In this document: positions 1 through 12,815 of the stretch, one piece after another
Layout of the letters: the number at the start of each line of letters is the position of its first letter
How positions within the stretch are numbered: position 1 is the stretch's first letter
Origin: Microcebus murinus
Taxonomy: Eukaryota > Chordata > Mammalia > Primates > Cheirogaleidae
Assembly: GCF_040939455.1 (NCBI RefSeq)
Contig: NC_134112.1
Location: forward strand, 21,230,501 to 21,294,500
Direction of reading: 5' to 3'
DNA length: 64,000 nt
Made by a program: the position numbers and the translations under genes
The notes under the pieces: model-generated
What the model was told of the DNA's origin: nothing
What the model saw: the letters and a program-made list of their open reading frames with translations, nothing else
The model's database searches: none

Positions 1-219
1 AGAGCGAGACCCTGTCTCTACTATAAATAGAAAGAAATTAATTGGCCAACTAATATATATAGAAAAAATTAGCCGGGCATTGTGGCACATGCCTTTAGTC
101 TCAGCTACTCGGGAGGCTGAGGCAGGAGGATCGCTTGAGCCCAGGAGTTTGAGGTTTCTGTAAGCTAGGCTAATGCCACGGCACTCACTCTAGCCTGGGC
201 AACAAAGTGAGACTATGTC

Positions 220-275
<56 letters not shown>

Positions 276-285
276 AATAAATAAA
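1..285 (+). mobile_element. Lemur-type Alu, left end cut by the window, with (TAAA)n tail
   Basis: The sequence begins inside the Alu at AGAGCGAGACCCTGTCTCTA. It continues through the lemur-type linker (CTATAAATAGAAAG) and the right arm ending in CTAGCCTGGGCAACAAAG. The usual A-tail has become a (TAAA)n microsatellite at about 221-285. Confidence 0.93.
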
Positions 286-1613
286 ACCAAGCCTGAGGAT
301 GGCCGTTGTGCATAATGGGCTGCAAAATCTCTCTATTTTCTGTACAAGTGCTGATGTGTCATAGTGTCAAATCAGGAGGGACATCTACTTCCAGCTGCCA
401 AATCTCTCCACCCCGCTGGGGCTACTCAGGCCCAAGGCCCTCTCTCAACATGAGGCAGGAGGAGTGGAAAGAGCTCTGGTCCACACTGGGAGCTGGTTCA
501 GGTTTTATCTTTTGTCCCTATTCTAAATGACATCCTTACCTTGTACCTGGCTCCGCATTCCTGTGCCTGAGTGTCCCCAGCGCTGTTTCTCACTCTTCCC
601 AGTCTGCCCTCAGCACAGAAGCTGCCGTCCTACCTGCTAATCCACTCCAGGTGGCACATGCCCACTTGCTCTTTCAATCCCACAACCAAACCTCTACAAA
701 CTCATAAGGACACCTCCAGAACCTCGTAGGTCACCAGACTTTCCACACTGACAGTCTTACGAGTCTGTGCTATTGACCTGCCATGCTCTCTGGACACCAC
801 GTTTTGCCTGGTGAGTTAGATGTCCCCTTGGCACCTGCAGTGAGGCCCACCCCAGCTGCTCTCAGCACTGGTGCCTCGGTTGTCGGCACTTCACTCATGT
901 CAAATAACCTCCTCAGGTAGGAGGTGTTTGCAGTTTGTGCCATGGGAGGCTGTGCTAACTCTTTTACTTTTTCACTGTGGTCATATCACTGAATAAATGA
1001 TAGTCTAATTGAGCACCAAGATACAGCTGTTGCCATAGATACCTGATTATAATATTGGAGATATATTAAGAGATGGTGCTTCCCAACGACAATTTGATGC
1101 ACTAGATTTCTAGCTTCTCAGCTTATAGATATGTGTTTGTTATTTCTCTTCTTAACACAATAAGTAAATGATTTATATTGTTTTTAAGAGTGGTGACATA
1201 AACAGAAACTAGATAGTATCTTATTATGGAATAAATATCTGCAGGATCTACACTAAAAGAATGACATTAGATATGTCTAAACGGACCATTTCTTCTGGAG
1301 TTTTTAACCCAATTTTGATTTGTGCAATTTTATTATTTTTAACAAAATGTAATACTAAATATGATCTAAGTTGTATATCTTTGTAAAGCTTAAAATGTAA
1401 ATTAGAAAAATAATTCTTTTAAAGGATATCTATTTCTATATTAGATATCTATTTCTATCTTAGAAAACCCAGCTTTCATCATGGAAATTAACTACCTAAT
1501 TCTAGGATTTAATATTTTTTCCTGTACAGCCTCTCAAATGTCACCTTCTCCAGCTATCTTTCATCCTTAACATTTTTCCCATATGAACTATGTGATCAAG
1601 TAAATGTTTATTC
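286..1613. other. Unassigned intronic sequence
   Basis: No recognisable repeat or coding exon was found. The short open frame at 306-530 has no recognisable protein similarity. This stretch lies downstream of the large ITPRID1 exon and is probably intron. Confidence 0.4.
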
Positions 1614-1621
1614 CCTTAGAG

Positions 1622-1850
1622 CTGAGTTTTTCAACCTTGAAACTATTAACATTTTGGGCCAAATAATTCTCTCTCATGGTGGCTGTTCTGTGTATTGTAG
1701 GACGTTTAGCAGCATCCCTGACCTCTATCCACTTGTTGCCAGTAGTAACCACCCCCCTCCAAGTTGTGCCAGCTAAAAATGTCTGCAAACATTGCCAAAT
1801 GTCACCTGGGAGGTGGGAGGTAGGAAATTATTCCCAGTTGAAAACTGCTG
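1622..1850 (+). mobile_element. MER5A-like hAT (Charlie) element with perfect 8-bp TSD
   Basis: The body reads like MER5A (AACATTTTGGGCC, GTTTAGCAGCATCCCTG, CATTGCCAAATGTC, ending GTTGAAAACTGCTG). The 8-bp target-site duplication CCTTAGAG is present at 1614-1621 and 1851-1858 without mismatch. It is non-autonomous and has no coding content. Confidence 0.88.
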
Positions 1851-2324
1851 CCTTAGAGCCTTTAAAATCCCTCAATAAATGATGATGATAATGACAATTG
1901 TGGTGGTCATGGTGACGATGGTGACCCCGCTATTCTCCAGCACTTGAACCTAAGTCTTTTGATCCTCCAGAAAGATCCCTGCCATACATTAGATTTGTTC
2001 TTTTCTTCCACTGAGCTTTTGGGTAATAAACCCAGAATTGATTTCAATGCCTAAACAAAACTTTCTCTTACTAGTTCAGCCTCATTAATGGCTCATTTTA
2101 AAATATTCTAAAAACCTAGGAGTCTTGCAATTTGAAAAAAACGATGTGGTGAATATTTAACCTTTCATGTAATCACTTTGTTTATATTACATTTGTGTAG
2201 ATTTCTATGTGTTGAAGGACCATGTAGTAAGTTGCTTTATCTTTCAAATAATCACTTTGTGACATCAGAGCTACACTTTGATAGATTTCGATATTTTAAA
2301 GCTTGATACTTCTTTGCCAGCAGC

Positions 2325-2610
2325 GTAGTGTTCAAGAATGTAGTGTTACCGGAATTTGAATTGGAATCTGGACTTACCATTTACTAGTTAGGAGGCATTA
2401 GGAAAATGATTTAAATTCTCTCAGTTCTAGTTCCCTCATCCATAAAAGAGGAAGAAATTGGCACATATTAGGGACCTAATAAAAATTTATGGGATGGATG
2501 AAAGGGAAGGTTAAATGACAGGAGTGGTAGCATAGGCACTCATTAAATATTAAAAGAATGGGAAGGTAACCCACAGGTGCTAAACAGTAGGTGCTCAGTA
2601 AATCATGATC
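2325..2610 (+). repeat. MIR SINE fragment
   Basis: The MIR pattern is visible: an opening around GTGTTCAAGAATG, the TTTACTAGTTAGGAGGC part, CTCATCCATAAAAGAGGA, and the end GTAGGTGCTCAGTAAAT. It is old and diverged. Confidence 0.65.
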
Positions 2611-2989
2611 CCTCCTCACTTTCCTTTGAATACTTGCAGGTCTACATTGTCTATACCTCACCCACCCCACCTTCTGAACTTTCTATGCATGTAGTCTCAC
2701 GTGTGATCATCTTAATTGTTTAATCAATGGCTAGCCTTGAAGGCCGAGATCATTTCTCACTTTGAGAACTACTGAACACTTGTTGGTTAATGAAGGGTTG
2801 AAGGAGGCTGGGGTCATGGTAACCCCATGGTCCTGGTAACCCCAATATCCACTTTTACACAAGCTTGGCAAAGGTAGACCAAAAGTCCCTCTATTTGACA
2901 TGAAAAGCTCTAGATTCAATACCTGAACAATAATTAAAATGGCAACAAAAATTGATACTAAGAGAAACACGCACGCAATTAACATTACC

Positions 2990-3205
2990 CAGAGCTTTCT
3001 ATGTGCCACACGTTGTGCTGAGTGTCTGAGTGGGTCGAGTGCTTTACAAGGTTTACCTTGTTTAATGCCAAAACAATCCTGCGTCAGTGGCATGACTACT
3101 CTGCCTATTTTACAGAACAGGCCCAGAGAGATTAAATGGCTGTGCAAGATTATACAGCTGAGTGAATTTCAGACACAGAACTTCTCAGCTAGACTGAACT
3201 GGAAA
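2990..3205 (-). repeat. MIR-family fragment, reverse orientation
   Basis: The wording is that of a reversed MIR: TCTATGTGCCACACGTTGTGCT, TATTTTACAGAACAGGCCCAGAGAG and ATTATACAGCTGAGTG. The small open frames crossing it on both strands are chance products. Confidence 0.65.
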
Positions 3206-3249
3206 TGAGGCACAGATGCATTAATGTTTAACCCTTACACATATGAGTT

Positions 3250-3410
3250 TTTCGTTCTATGCCTTAGCTTTCCCTTCTTTAAAATGGGAATTAATAATAA
3301 AATTTGCTTTCCTTACTTCAAGAGGTGATTGATTGGAAGCGTCAAATGAGAAGAAATTTATAAGACTCTATCATAAACAACAAAGCACTCTACAAATGTT
3401 ACTCATGATT
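3250..3410 (+). repeat. MIR fragment
   Basis: Matches the MIR core pattern CCTTAGCTTTCCCTTCTTTAAAATGGGAATTAATAATA followed by a diverged 3' part. It ends about 100 bp before the donor side of the large ITPRID1 exon. Confidence 0.5.
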
Positions 3411-3489
3411 AAAAATAGAAGGGTATGCCCTGAGACCTCGTGTTCAGAAAGGAAGGCTGTCCCTGTGGTGCTCATCATTGGTGCATCTA

Positions 3490-4899
<1,410 letters not shown>

Positions 4900-5114
4900 T
4901 TAAGGAGATTGTTTTTTCCTTCTTGTCCTCACCATTCATTCAGGAGTCAGACGACAAGGGCTATAAACTCAGGCTTCACATCAGTTTGCTACTTTCCCCA
5001 GGACCTTGTCTCTAGGACACTCAGCTTCCTTGCTTAGAAAATATCAAAGAAAATAAAAAGGAAAGGAAGGCTGAGCTTCCTGGCACCGTGTCTCATGGAC
5101 GCCATCATCCTCTA

Positions 5115-6019
<905 letters not shown>

Positions 6020-6743
6020 TTAACCACTTCAGTATGGCTTTCACTGGCAGCGAAACCTTGCCCACAGCCGGCACTCATAGTCCGCATGAGAGTTTGTGCT
6101 GTGCATTGACGACGAATCCGTTTTGCTCTTGTGTGATGAGGAAAGCTTTAAAGCACTGAAAGGTTGTTTTACTTTACAGGCACCTTTACTTGTAATGTAA
6201 TCAGAATAGGTAACATATACATATATGTTTCCATTATGTTACTTTTAAATGTTCACAATTTTATTTTGATAAATGAAAAATTAGAAAAGTCAATTCAAAA
6301 TTATAGTTTTATTTCATTCATATCATAAAGAAATAAGGCAAGTTTTTGAATATTACAATACATTTTATTCTTTGATATGATAAATTTCGAAGCATGGGGC
6401 TACACATAGGCCAACATTACATTGTTTACAACAGTATCTAGTACTATGCCTTTTATTATTTTTTGAGCATACAATATATCTTCTTAATGGATTTTTCCTT
6501 TTTGTTTTATCACTACTGTGAGGTGCTGGAAAATGTCTTTCTCTAAAACGCATGAGATTTTCTGACACAGTACAAGGGTTGTATTGCCTCGATTTGGAGT
6601 ACTGTTGTAGAAGTTTTGTTATTAATGCTAAAGTCGACGCTCGGCCGTGCGCCTTCATATCACGGCTGTTGGCTAAAGTAGCTGTGTGCGTTCATCTCTG
6701 TCTATTGACTATATATAGTCAACACTCGTACCGAAGTGGTTAA
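6020..6743 (-). mobile_element. piggyBac-type DNA transposon, internally deleted copy
   Basis: The element is bounded by TTAA at 6020-6023 and 6740-6743, the signature target duplication of piggyBac. Inside lie inverted ends: CCACTTCAGTATG at the left and, read on the minus strand, CCACTTCGGTACG at the right. A near-terminal palindrome, TTGACTATATATAGTCAA, sits at 6705-6722. The minus strand carries the C-terminal end of a piggyBac transposase (6365-6658). At 724 bp with both TTAA copies it is far shorter than an autonomous element of over 2 kb, so it looks like an internal-deletion derivative. Young piggyBac elements have been reported from the mouse lemur genome, and this copy fits that picture. 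Confidence 0.9.
6365..6658 (-). pseudogene. piggyBac transposase C-terminal remnant with Cys-rich zinc-binding domain
   Basis: This open frame of 97 residues starts at an ATG at 6656-6658. Residues 64-94 form the C-terminal cysteine-rich domain of piggyBac transposases, with spacing C-x11-C-C-x2-C-x4-C-x3-C-x4-H and the hallmark CCKQCNVGLCVAPCFEIYH. In the family this domain helps recognise the transposon ends. The catalytic DDE/DDD domain is absent, so it cannot transpose by itself. The upstream part (residues 1-63, basic, with RFRERHFPAPHS) looks like the linker found before this domain. The frame has no stop or frameshift, which suggests a fairly young copy. It runs in the same direction as the host gene. 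Confidence 0.85.
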
Positions 6744-7419
6744 TGAGAAATGCTTTCAGATATACCACAGTATAGGCTAGAAGAGGAAATCTCTTAGGAG
6801 GAAGGGAGTTGGAATGTAGCCTCCTTAGAACATAACAAGCAGAGCAGGGAGCCCTATTTGTTCCAGGAGAAGACTGGACACTGGCTGGGAAGTGGGTTGA
6901 AAGGAAAAAGCTGATTGATGATGGGTATAATGCTTGGGTATCTGGTACCTAAGTGAGAAATAGGGGATTTGCCTTTGTTTGAATGACTAACTGCTGAAGA
7001 AGAATTCAATGGGGGAAAAGGGATCGCAGCCTTTGCTTAGGTCTCCTGAATCAACCTCGAAGGACAGCTCCACTACCAAGAGCAGCAGCTCCCATCTCCC
7101 ATGGGCCTGGCACCCTCCACACTTAACTGTCCATGTGTCCAAGCAAAGACAACAAGACAGACGCAGTCCCCGAAGTGGCCCACGCAGCTCACACCCCAAC
7201 CACTTCATCCTGAGGTCCAAGTGAGGAGAAAGAGGCTCTACTTTATAGAATTAAAAATTATAAACCCTTTAATTAAGCTTTAAACAAAATTAAAAGCTAA
7301 AAATCAAAGGATATACATTTTTTAATAGCTGAATCCTAGAAAGATCAAGGCACTTTGAGCAAAATGTTGAGAAAACAATGTCCTTGACCTAGCCATTGCC
7401 TCATTAAGGTTGAAATATG
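6744..7419. other. Unassigned intronic sequence
   Basis: No repeat family recognised. Short overlapping open frames at about 6987-7283 on both strands look like chance. Confidence 0.35.
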
Positions 7420-8900
7420 GAAAATATTAGCTAGTTATAGACCTCAATGAGACTTCTGCTTCTGGAAAGCTGGAGTAATAGGGACTAGATATTTTCCCCC
7501 CATCTGAAACAACTAAAAAACTAGACAAGAGTCATGAACAAATGGCTTTCAAGACAATGGGCATCAGGCAATTAAAGAAGGCGATCGCTGGTAGGAACAA
7601 TGATATGACCCCCGTAACTATGCAGCTTACTGTCGTGAGAGAGTTTACAGGCCTCAGCATGGGCAGGGGGGACTCAGGCAGAGCCTGGCAGACTCCTGAC
7701 GCTAAGCAAGCAGAGTTAGGAGTCTGGAAAGACTGAGTTAGCTAGAGCTGCAGGGCAGAGTAGGGGAGAGGAGGGAGCTGCACAGAGACAGAATTCTGGC
7801 TCTAGGGTCTCAATCTTGAGTATTCAGCTACGTAAGGATCAGCTCATGCATGTGAGAAAATACCAAAGACAGAGTGAAGAACCATCAGAAATGACCAAGA
7901 GAAACAGTGCCCAGTACTACTGCAGGGCCTGGAATAGGGAATGCTCCCACTAATCAGACTGCAAAATCTTATAATTCATAGAACATTGGAGGGTAGAGTA
8001 CTCAGAAGAGTCTTGCCTCAGGAGTGGGGAATAATTAGCTCTAGAAGGACCACTGCTCTAGCCCCACCTAACAAAGTCTTAAAAGCAAGACCTGAAAAAA
8101 TCATATTGTTTCCAAGTAACTTAATTTTGTCCCCAACCTACGGTCAAGAGTATTTATAGGTATACAGTAATATCTAGCACCCACAAGGTCTGGCATCTAA
8201 CAAAAAATTTCAGGCTTGCAAAGAAGCAGGAAAATATGACCCATAATGAGGAGAAAAATCAATACATTGAAACAAACCCAGAACTGACACAGTTGTTAGA
8301 ATGATCAGATAAGGGCAGCAAAACACTTATTATGACTATATTCCATATGTTCAAAGAGCTACAGGGAAGATGCAATATGTTAAGTGGAGATATGCAAGAT
8401 ACTAAAAAAGAGATGAACGTCTAGAGATGAAAAGGACAATGTCTCAAGTAAAATTTACACTGGATGGGATTAGAGAGTGCAGAAGAGAATATTAGTGACA
8501 TGAAGACATAACCATAGAAGCTATCCCAAATGAAACACAGAGATTAAAATATTTAAAAAATGAAATTGCATGCATGAGCTTGGGACAACTCCAAGATACA
8601 AATAATTGGAAAACCCCAAAGAAGAGGGGAAGCATTTGAAGAAATATTTCAATGAAAACTCTGTTTCAAGAAGTCCAACAAACTCCAAGCACAAGAAACA
8701 TGAAGAAAACTATATACAGAGGAATAGGAAAATCAAATTGTTCAACACTAATGATAAAAGCAAACCTTAAAATCATCCAGAGGAAAAAGAGTACTATGTA
8801 TCAAGTTATCAAAGACAATAATGGCAGCAGATTTCTTATTAGAAATCACACAGGAAAATAGTTGAGTACTATCTTTAGGGTACTGAATGAAAAAATTGTG
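7420..8900 (+). mobile_element. Old L1 (L1M type) 5'UTR/ORF1 fragment
   Basis: From about 8260 the text follows the 5' part and ORF1 of old mammalian L1M elements: ATGATCAGATAAGGGCAGC, CATATGTTCAAAGAGCTACA, GATGAAAAGGACAATGTCTC, CTCCAAGCACAAGAAACATG, and the ORF1 C-terminal part. Many stops and indels are present. The earlier part (7420-8260) is assigned with less confidence as L1 5' sequence. It stops short of the Alu at 8961. Confidence 0.65.
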
Positions 8901-8960
8901 TGGGTAGGAATTAACTATTTTATGTATTATCCAAATATTTTTTAAAATATCATTGACTAT

Positions 8961-9290
<330 letters not shown>

Positions 9291-9300
9291 TATTGACTAT

Positions 9301-10086
9301 TTAACAGACCGATAACAACGTAGTGTGGGGTTTATAACAAAGATCTAGAAGAGTCTACAAAAAATAAAAAGTTATCATTATAAAAATTGAATAATTTGTA
9401 TGGAAGGAGCTTCCTGAGATATATTCTTTTAACTTTGATGTGAAAATTTTATAGTCTTTAACTTAAGTAAAAGAAAATTATTTGTTTAAGATTATTTGTT
9501 GAAAATTATTTGTTTTTTCAGAGGAAAAAAAATTATTCCTCTGACTTGTTGTCAGAGGAAATAGTGTATACTCATTGTATATTTATTATATGAAATTTGC
9601 TTGCTTGCATTATATAATATTTAATTTGCATAATATTTATACAAGTAATTTTACTTGTGTGATATTTAAGACTTCACTGATCTTGTTATAATTAACTTGA
9701 TCAATATTAAAAATGTTCAAATCCTTTTAGAGTTAGGGAAAAAATCACCTATCTTTCTCTTCATATCAACCATGGGTACAAAATAAATGATGACTAGGAT
9801 AGTAACCTTTCGAAAGCTCAGAGCAGAATAATTTTTCGGTTCTTTGCAAAGGGCCCTAGCTACTTTGGCTGGACAGCCTCCACTGAGTAACCCTGTCAAG
9901 TGGGCAGCACATCCTCAGGAATTTTCCATACAGACTTCCTGTTTCCAGCTCCTCTTATGTGCTTAGAGGCCACAGTGGCCTATCTCTACTCTGCCCCCAG
10001 AGCCCTCTGTAGCAGGCAAAGCAAGTGGACAGGAGAGGGCAAGACAGGAGGAGTCACTGCCACTCCTCACTCCCCACTTCCAGACT
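9301..10086. other. AT-rich unassigned sequence
   Basis: The first 400 bases are AT-rich with short internal repeats of ATTATTTGTT near 9478-9510. The rest is less AT-rich. No gene was seen. Confidence 0.35.
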
Positions 10087-10094
10087 ATATAAAC

Positions 10095-10287
10095 CAGGGG
10101 TCCTCAAACTTTTTAAACAGGGGGCCAGTTCACTGTCCCTCAGACCGTTGGAGGGCCGGACTATAATTTTAAAAAAAACTATGAACAAATTCCCATGCAC
10201 ACTGCACATATCTTATTTTGAAGTAAAAAAAACAAACGGGCAAAAGCACCCACATGTGGCCTGCGGGCCGTAGTTTGAGGATGTCAG
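10095..10287 (+). mobile_element. Short non-autonomous hAT transposon
   Basis: It starts CAGGGGTCCTCAAACTTT and ends CGGGCCGTAGTTTGAGGATG with a slightly decayed terminus, so the ends are inverted repeats (TCCTCAAACT against AGTTTGAGGA). The flanks carry an 8-bp duplication with one mismatch: ATATAAAC at 10087-10094 and ATATAAGC at 10288-10295, which is diagnostic of hAT. The interior (GGGGGCCAGTTCACTGTCCC, CTTATTTTGAAGTAAAA) is the wording I associate with the OposCharlie/hAT1 kind of recently spread hAT families. It is 193 bp long with no transposase. Confidence 0.85.
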
Positions 10288-10729
10288 ATATAAGCGTTAG
10301 GGGACCCAAAGACATTCAGTAGGAGGGGTTGAGACTTGGTGAAGGATGGACAAGACAGACTTTGCTTGGACGTCTTGCTACTTCCATATGTTTTGGTGCA
10401 AGATTTGCACCCAAAACAGTGGAGGACTCCCAATACATCATTATTATTCCAACTTCCAAATAATCTCTAAAACAACTACTATTCTGGAATATAAGCTTCA
10501 TACATGAGGGTTGCTACTCCCCTTCTTACAATGCTTGAATGAAATTATATGTTAGAACGCTAGAACAAAATGGTAAGTTAGAGTCCATTTGTCCATGTGA
10601 TGGCTGGTCCTTATCAGTTTGGTCCAAATGAAGATGAACCACCACGAACATAAAGTGTTCCTAAAAGGTAGAAAGAGTGATTTCCTCCAAAAGGGGTATA
10701 TTTGCGATGTTACCGTTGCCTTTTGTTAG

Positions 10730-10905
10730 CTGTTCCTGAAGACAACTCTCTTGTACTCCAGGCATTTCTCCTCAGCTTAGATTTCACTAGACCCTTTAAA
10801 TCAGCCCCCACGGGGCAGGGCTTCCAGGTCCTTTGTGTCTTGTACTTTTGAATAAGTCCTTACTTAATAGCATTTGCTGTAAAGCATGGCACCTAGCCCT
10901 AAATT
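10730..10905 (+). repeat. CR1/L3-like LINE 3' fragment, copy 1
   Basis: TGAAGACAACTCTCTTGTAC, TTTCTCCTCAGCTTAGA and GGCACCTAGCCCTAAATTCAG follow the 3' end of old CR1/L3-type LINEs. It is very similar to the stretch at 20435-20615. Family assignment is tentative. Confidence 0.5.
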
Positions 10906-12803
10906 CAGCAGTGCAAAGCACAAACAAATCTCTGAAACTCACTTAAGTGAATTTGTAAAACAACCAGACTTTGACGACTTCACTTTGATGGTGAGATCAA
11001 ATGGTAGAATTGGGCATAGTTCTCTTAGGAGTAGAGGCTTATTTATGTTGTGTTTGTTTCAGAAGTCAAACGCATGCATCTGAATCATTTAGAGAGATTC
11101 ACCAAGCAAAATGTGGGCCAATTTACAGGTAGTTTCTTCAGGAGTCTAAAAATCTGTTCTCCTTATAAAGCACCTTTTCGGCCACTAGACTATAAACATT
11201 TAAAGGTTGGGTTTCCAAATTCTAAATATCCCCTTAGAGTTGTAGAAATTAAATGAGACAACAGATGAAAAATCACCTTGCCCAGGATGGCTGTGAGGGA
11301 TTATGAAATAAACAGACAAACACAAATGTGTGTTGTTTATCATTTCCACCACCTAGCAGGTAATATGAGGGAGGGCTTGACTTCGAGGAAGGCAGTACGG
11401 CATCTGGGTAAGAGGAATGGAAGTGGTACCTCCATGCCCAGCCAACTCCACCCGGTTCCTGAAGCTAGCTAGGCCAAGACCGGAAGAACTTGAGATGTCT
11501 CCCCTCCCCCAGTGGAGTTTTACCCAGGCACTTAATATGCCCAAGGAGCCATAGGTCTTCCTTACTCTAGTAGATTGGGGCCTTGACTTTCATCTTGAAC
11601 CTACTACCCTTTTCCTTTGGCTAGATCTTATCACCTAAACTTTCCCCTGCTGGCTGCATCCTTTTCCAAACCAGTTAGGTGAACAGAACCCTTCACAACC
11701 ACCAATCCCTGTGTGATTTTCTTCATGCCTCTTTAAGACTGCTTGGTTCCCCCAACCTGCGTATCCCATAACTCAAGGGGGTGCACTTCTCTGCAATGTA
11801 GGCTACTGAAATCTAGTTAGGCTGGATTTGACTCCTTGCTGAGCCAGCTGTATTGGGTTCAGATTCTGATTCTCCTATTCACGAGCTGTGTGATCTGGAG
11901 CATATACCTTATCCTCTCTGAGGATAAGGGGAAGAGAATGAATATGGTAATAGTATGTTACTGGTGGGATTGAGATGAAGATAATATTCAATGATATAAA
12001 CATGAATTTTACATGTGCATACTTTATGCTCATGTAGAGGATTATATACACATATAAATTTTAGCTGTAGGACATCATTATTTATATTTTCTGTTATAAC
12101 TAGATCACTATTACTATCACTATGAAATATAATTATTGATTATGATGATTGATATAAAAAATACCTTTTTCAGCACACAACTATCTTCATGGAGTCAGAT
12201 TTTACTCTTCCCAATTAGGTGGACCCTGCCTGGGGCAAGACTACTCTACTTACCTAGAAGTTTGGAAACATTTCTGCCTGGGAGGAGACAGATGCCTCAG
12301 GCACTTTGTATGAACAATCACCAGATGGCAGCATTACACCAACCACAGAGTGGAGGAGCCAGGTCCCCGCCAAGGGGCCTCTAGAATGGTTAAAATGAGT
12401 CCACCTGAAGGGCTGCTTTTCGGGACTGCATTGGTAGTAAAAGCTTCTGAATCCTAAGTGGAAAGTTTACTTTTAAAATAGTCTGGGCTCATAGAGAGGC
12501 TCAGGAAAAAGAAATTTAAAAAAGCCTATGGAACTTAAACATAAATGGGGAGAGGGAGAAAAAGCAATGGGGTGGGAGAGGTGTGAAGTATACCGAAGTG
12601 GTGTAGGTCAAGAGAAATATTTCAACCTTAACCATCTTCATCGTTCAATTCTATTTTCCTATCTCTTCCATCCTCCAGTGGTATAAAATTCTGGGACCAC
12701 TCTGTGGTGAAGGTGAGTAACAGAAACAAGTTATCTAAGAGTTGGAACAAACATTACAGATTAGGCAAATGCAAATGCCTTGAGGATGGGCAGGTAGCAT
12801 AAG
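10906..12803. other. Mostly unassigned intronic sequence with a MIR fragment
   Basis: A MIR-like piece lies at about 11845-11990 (TTCAGATTCTGATTCTCCTATTCACGAGCTGTGTGATC). The rest (two blocks of about 900 bases) shows no family I can name. The open frames at 11278-11544 and 12136-12384 have no recognisable similarity. Confidence 0.4.
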
Positions 12804-12815
12804 AACATGAAGCAG

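Noticed and set aside
219..285. Regularly spaced repeats as a possible CRISPR-like array
   Set aside because: It is an Alu tail microsatellite. Nothing in the window has spacer-repeat structure.
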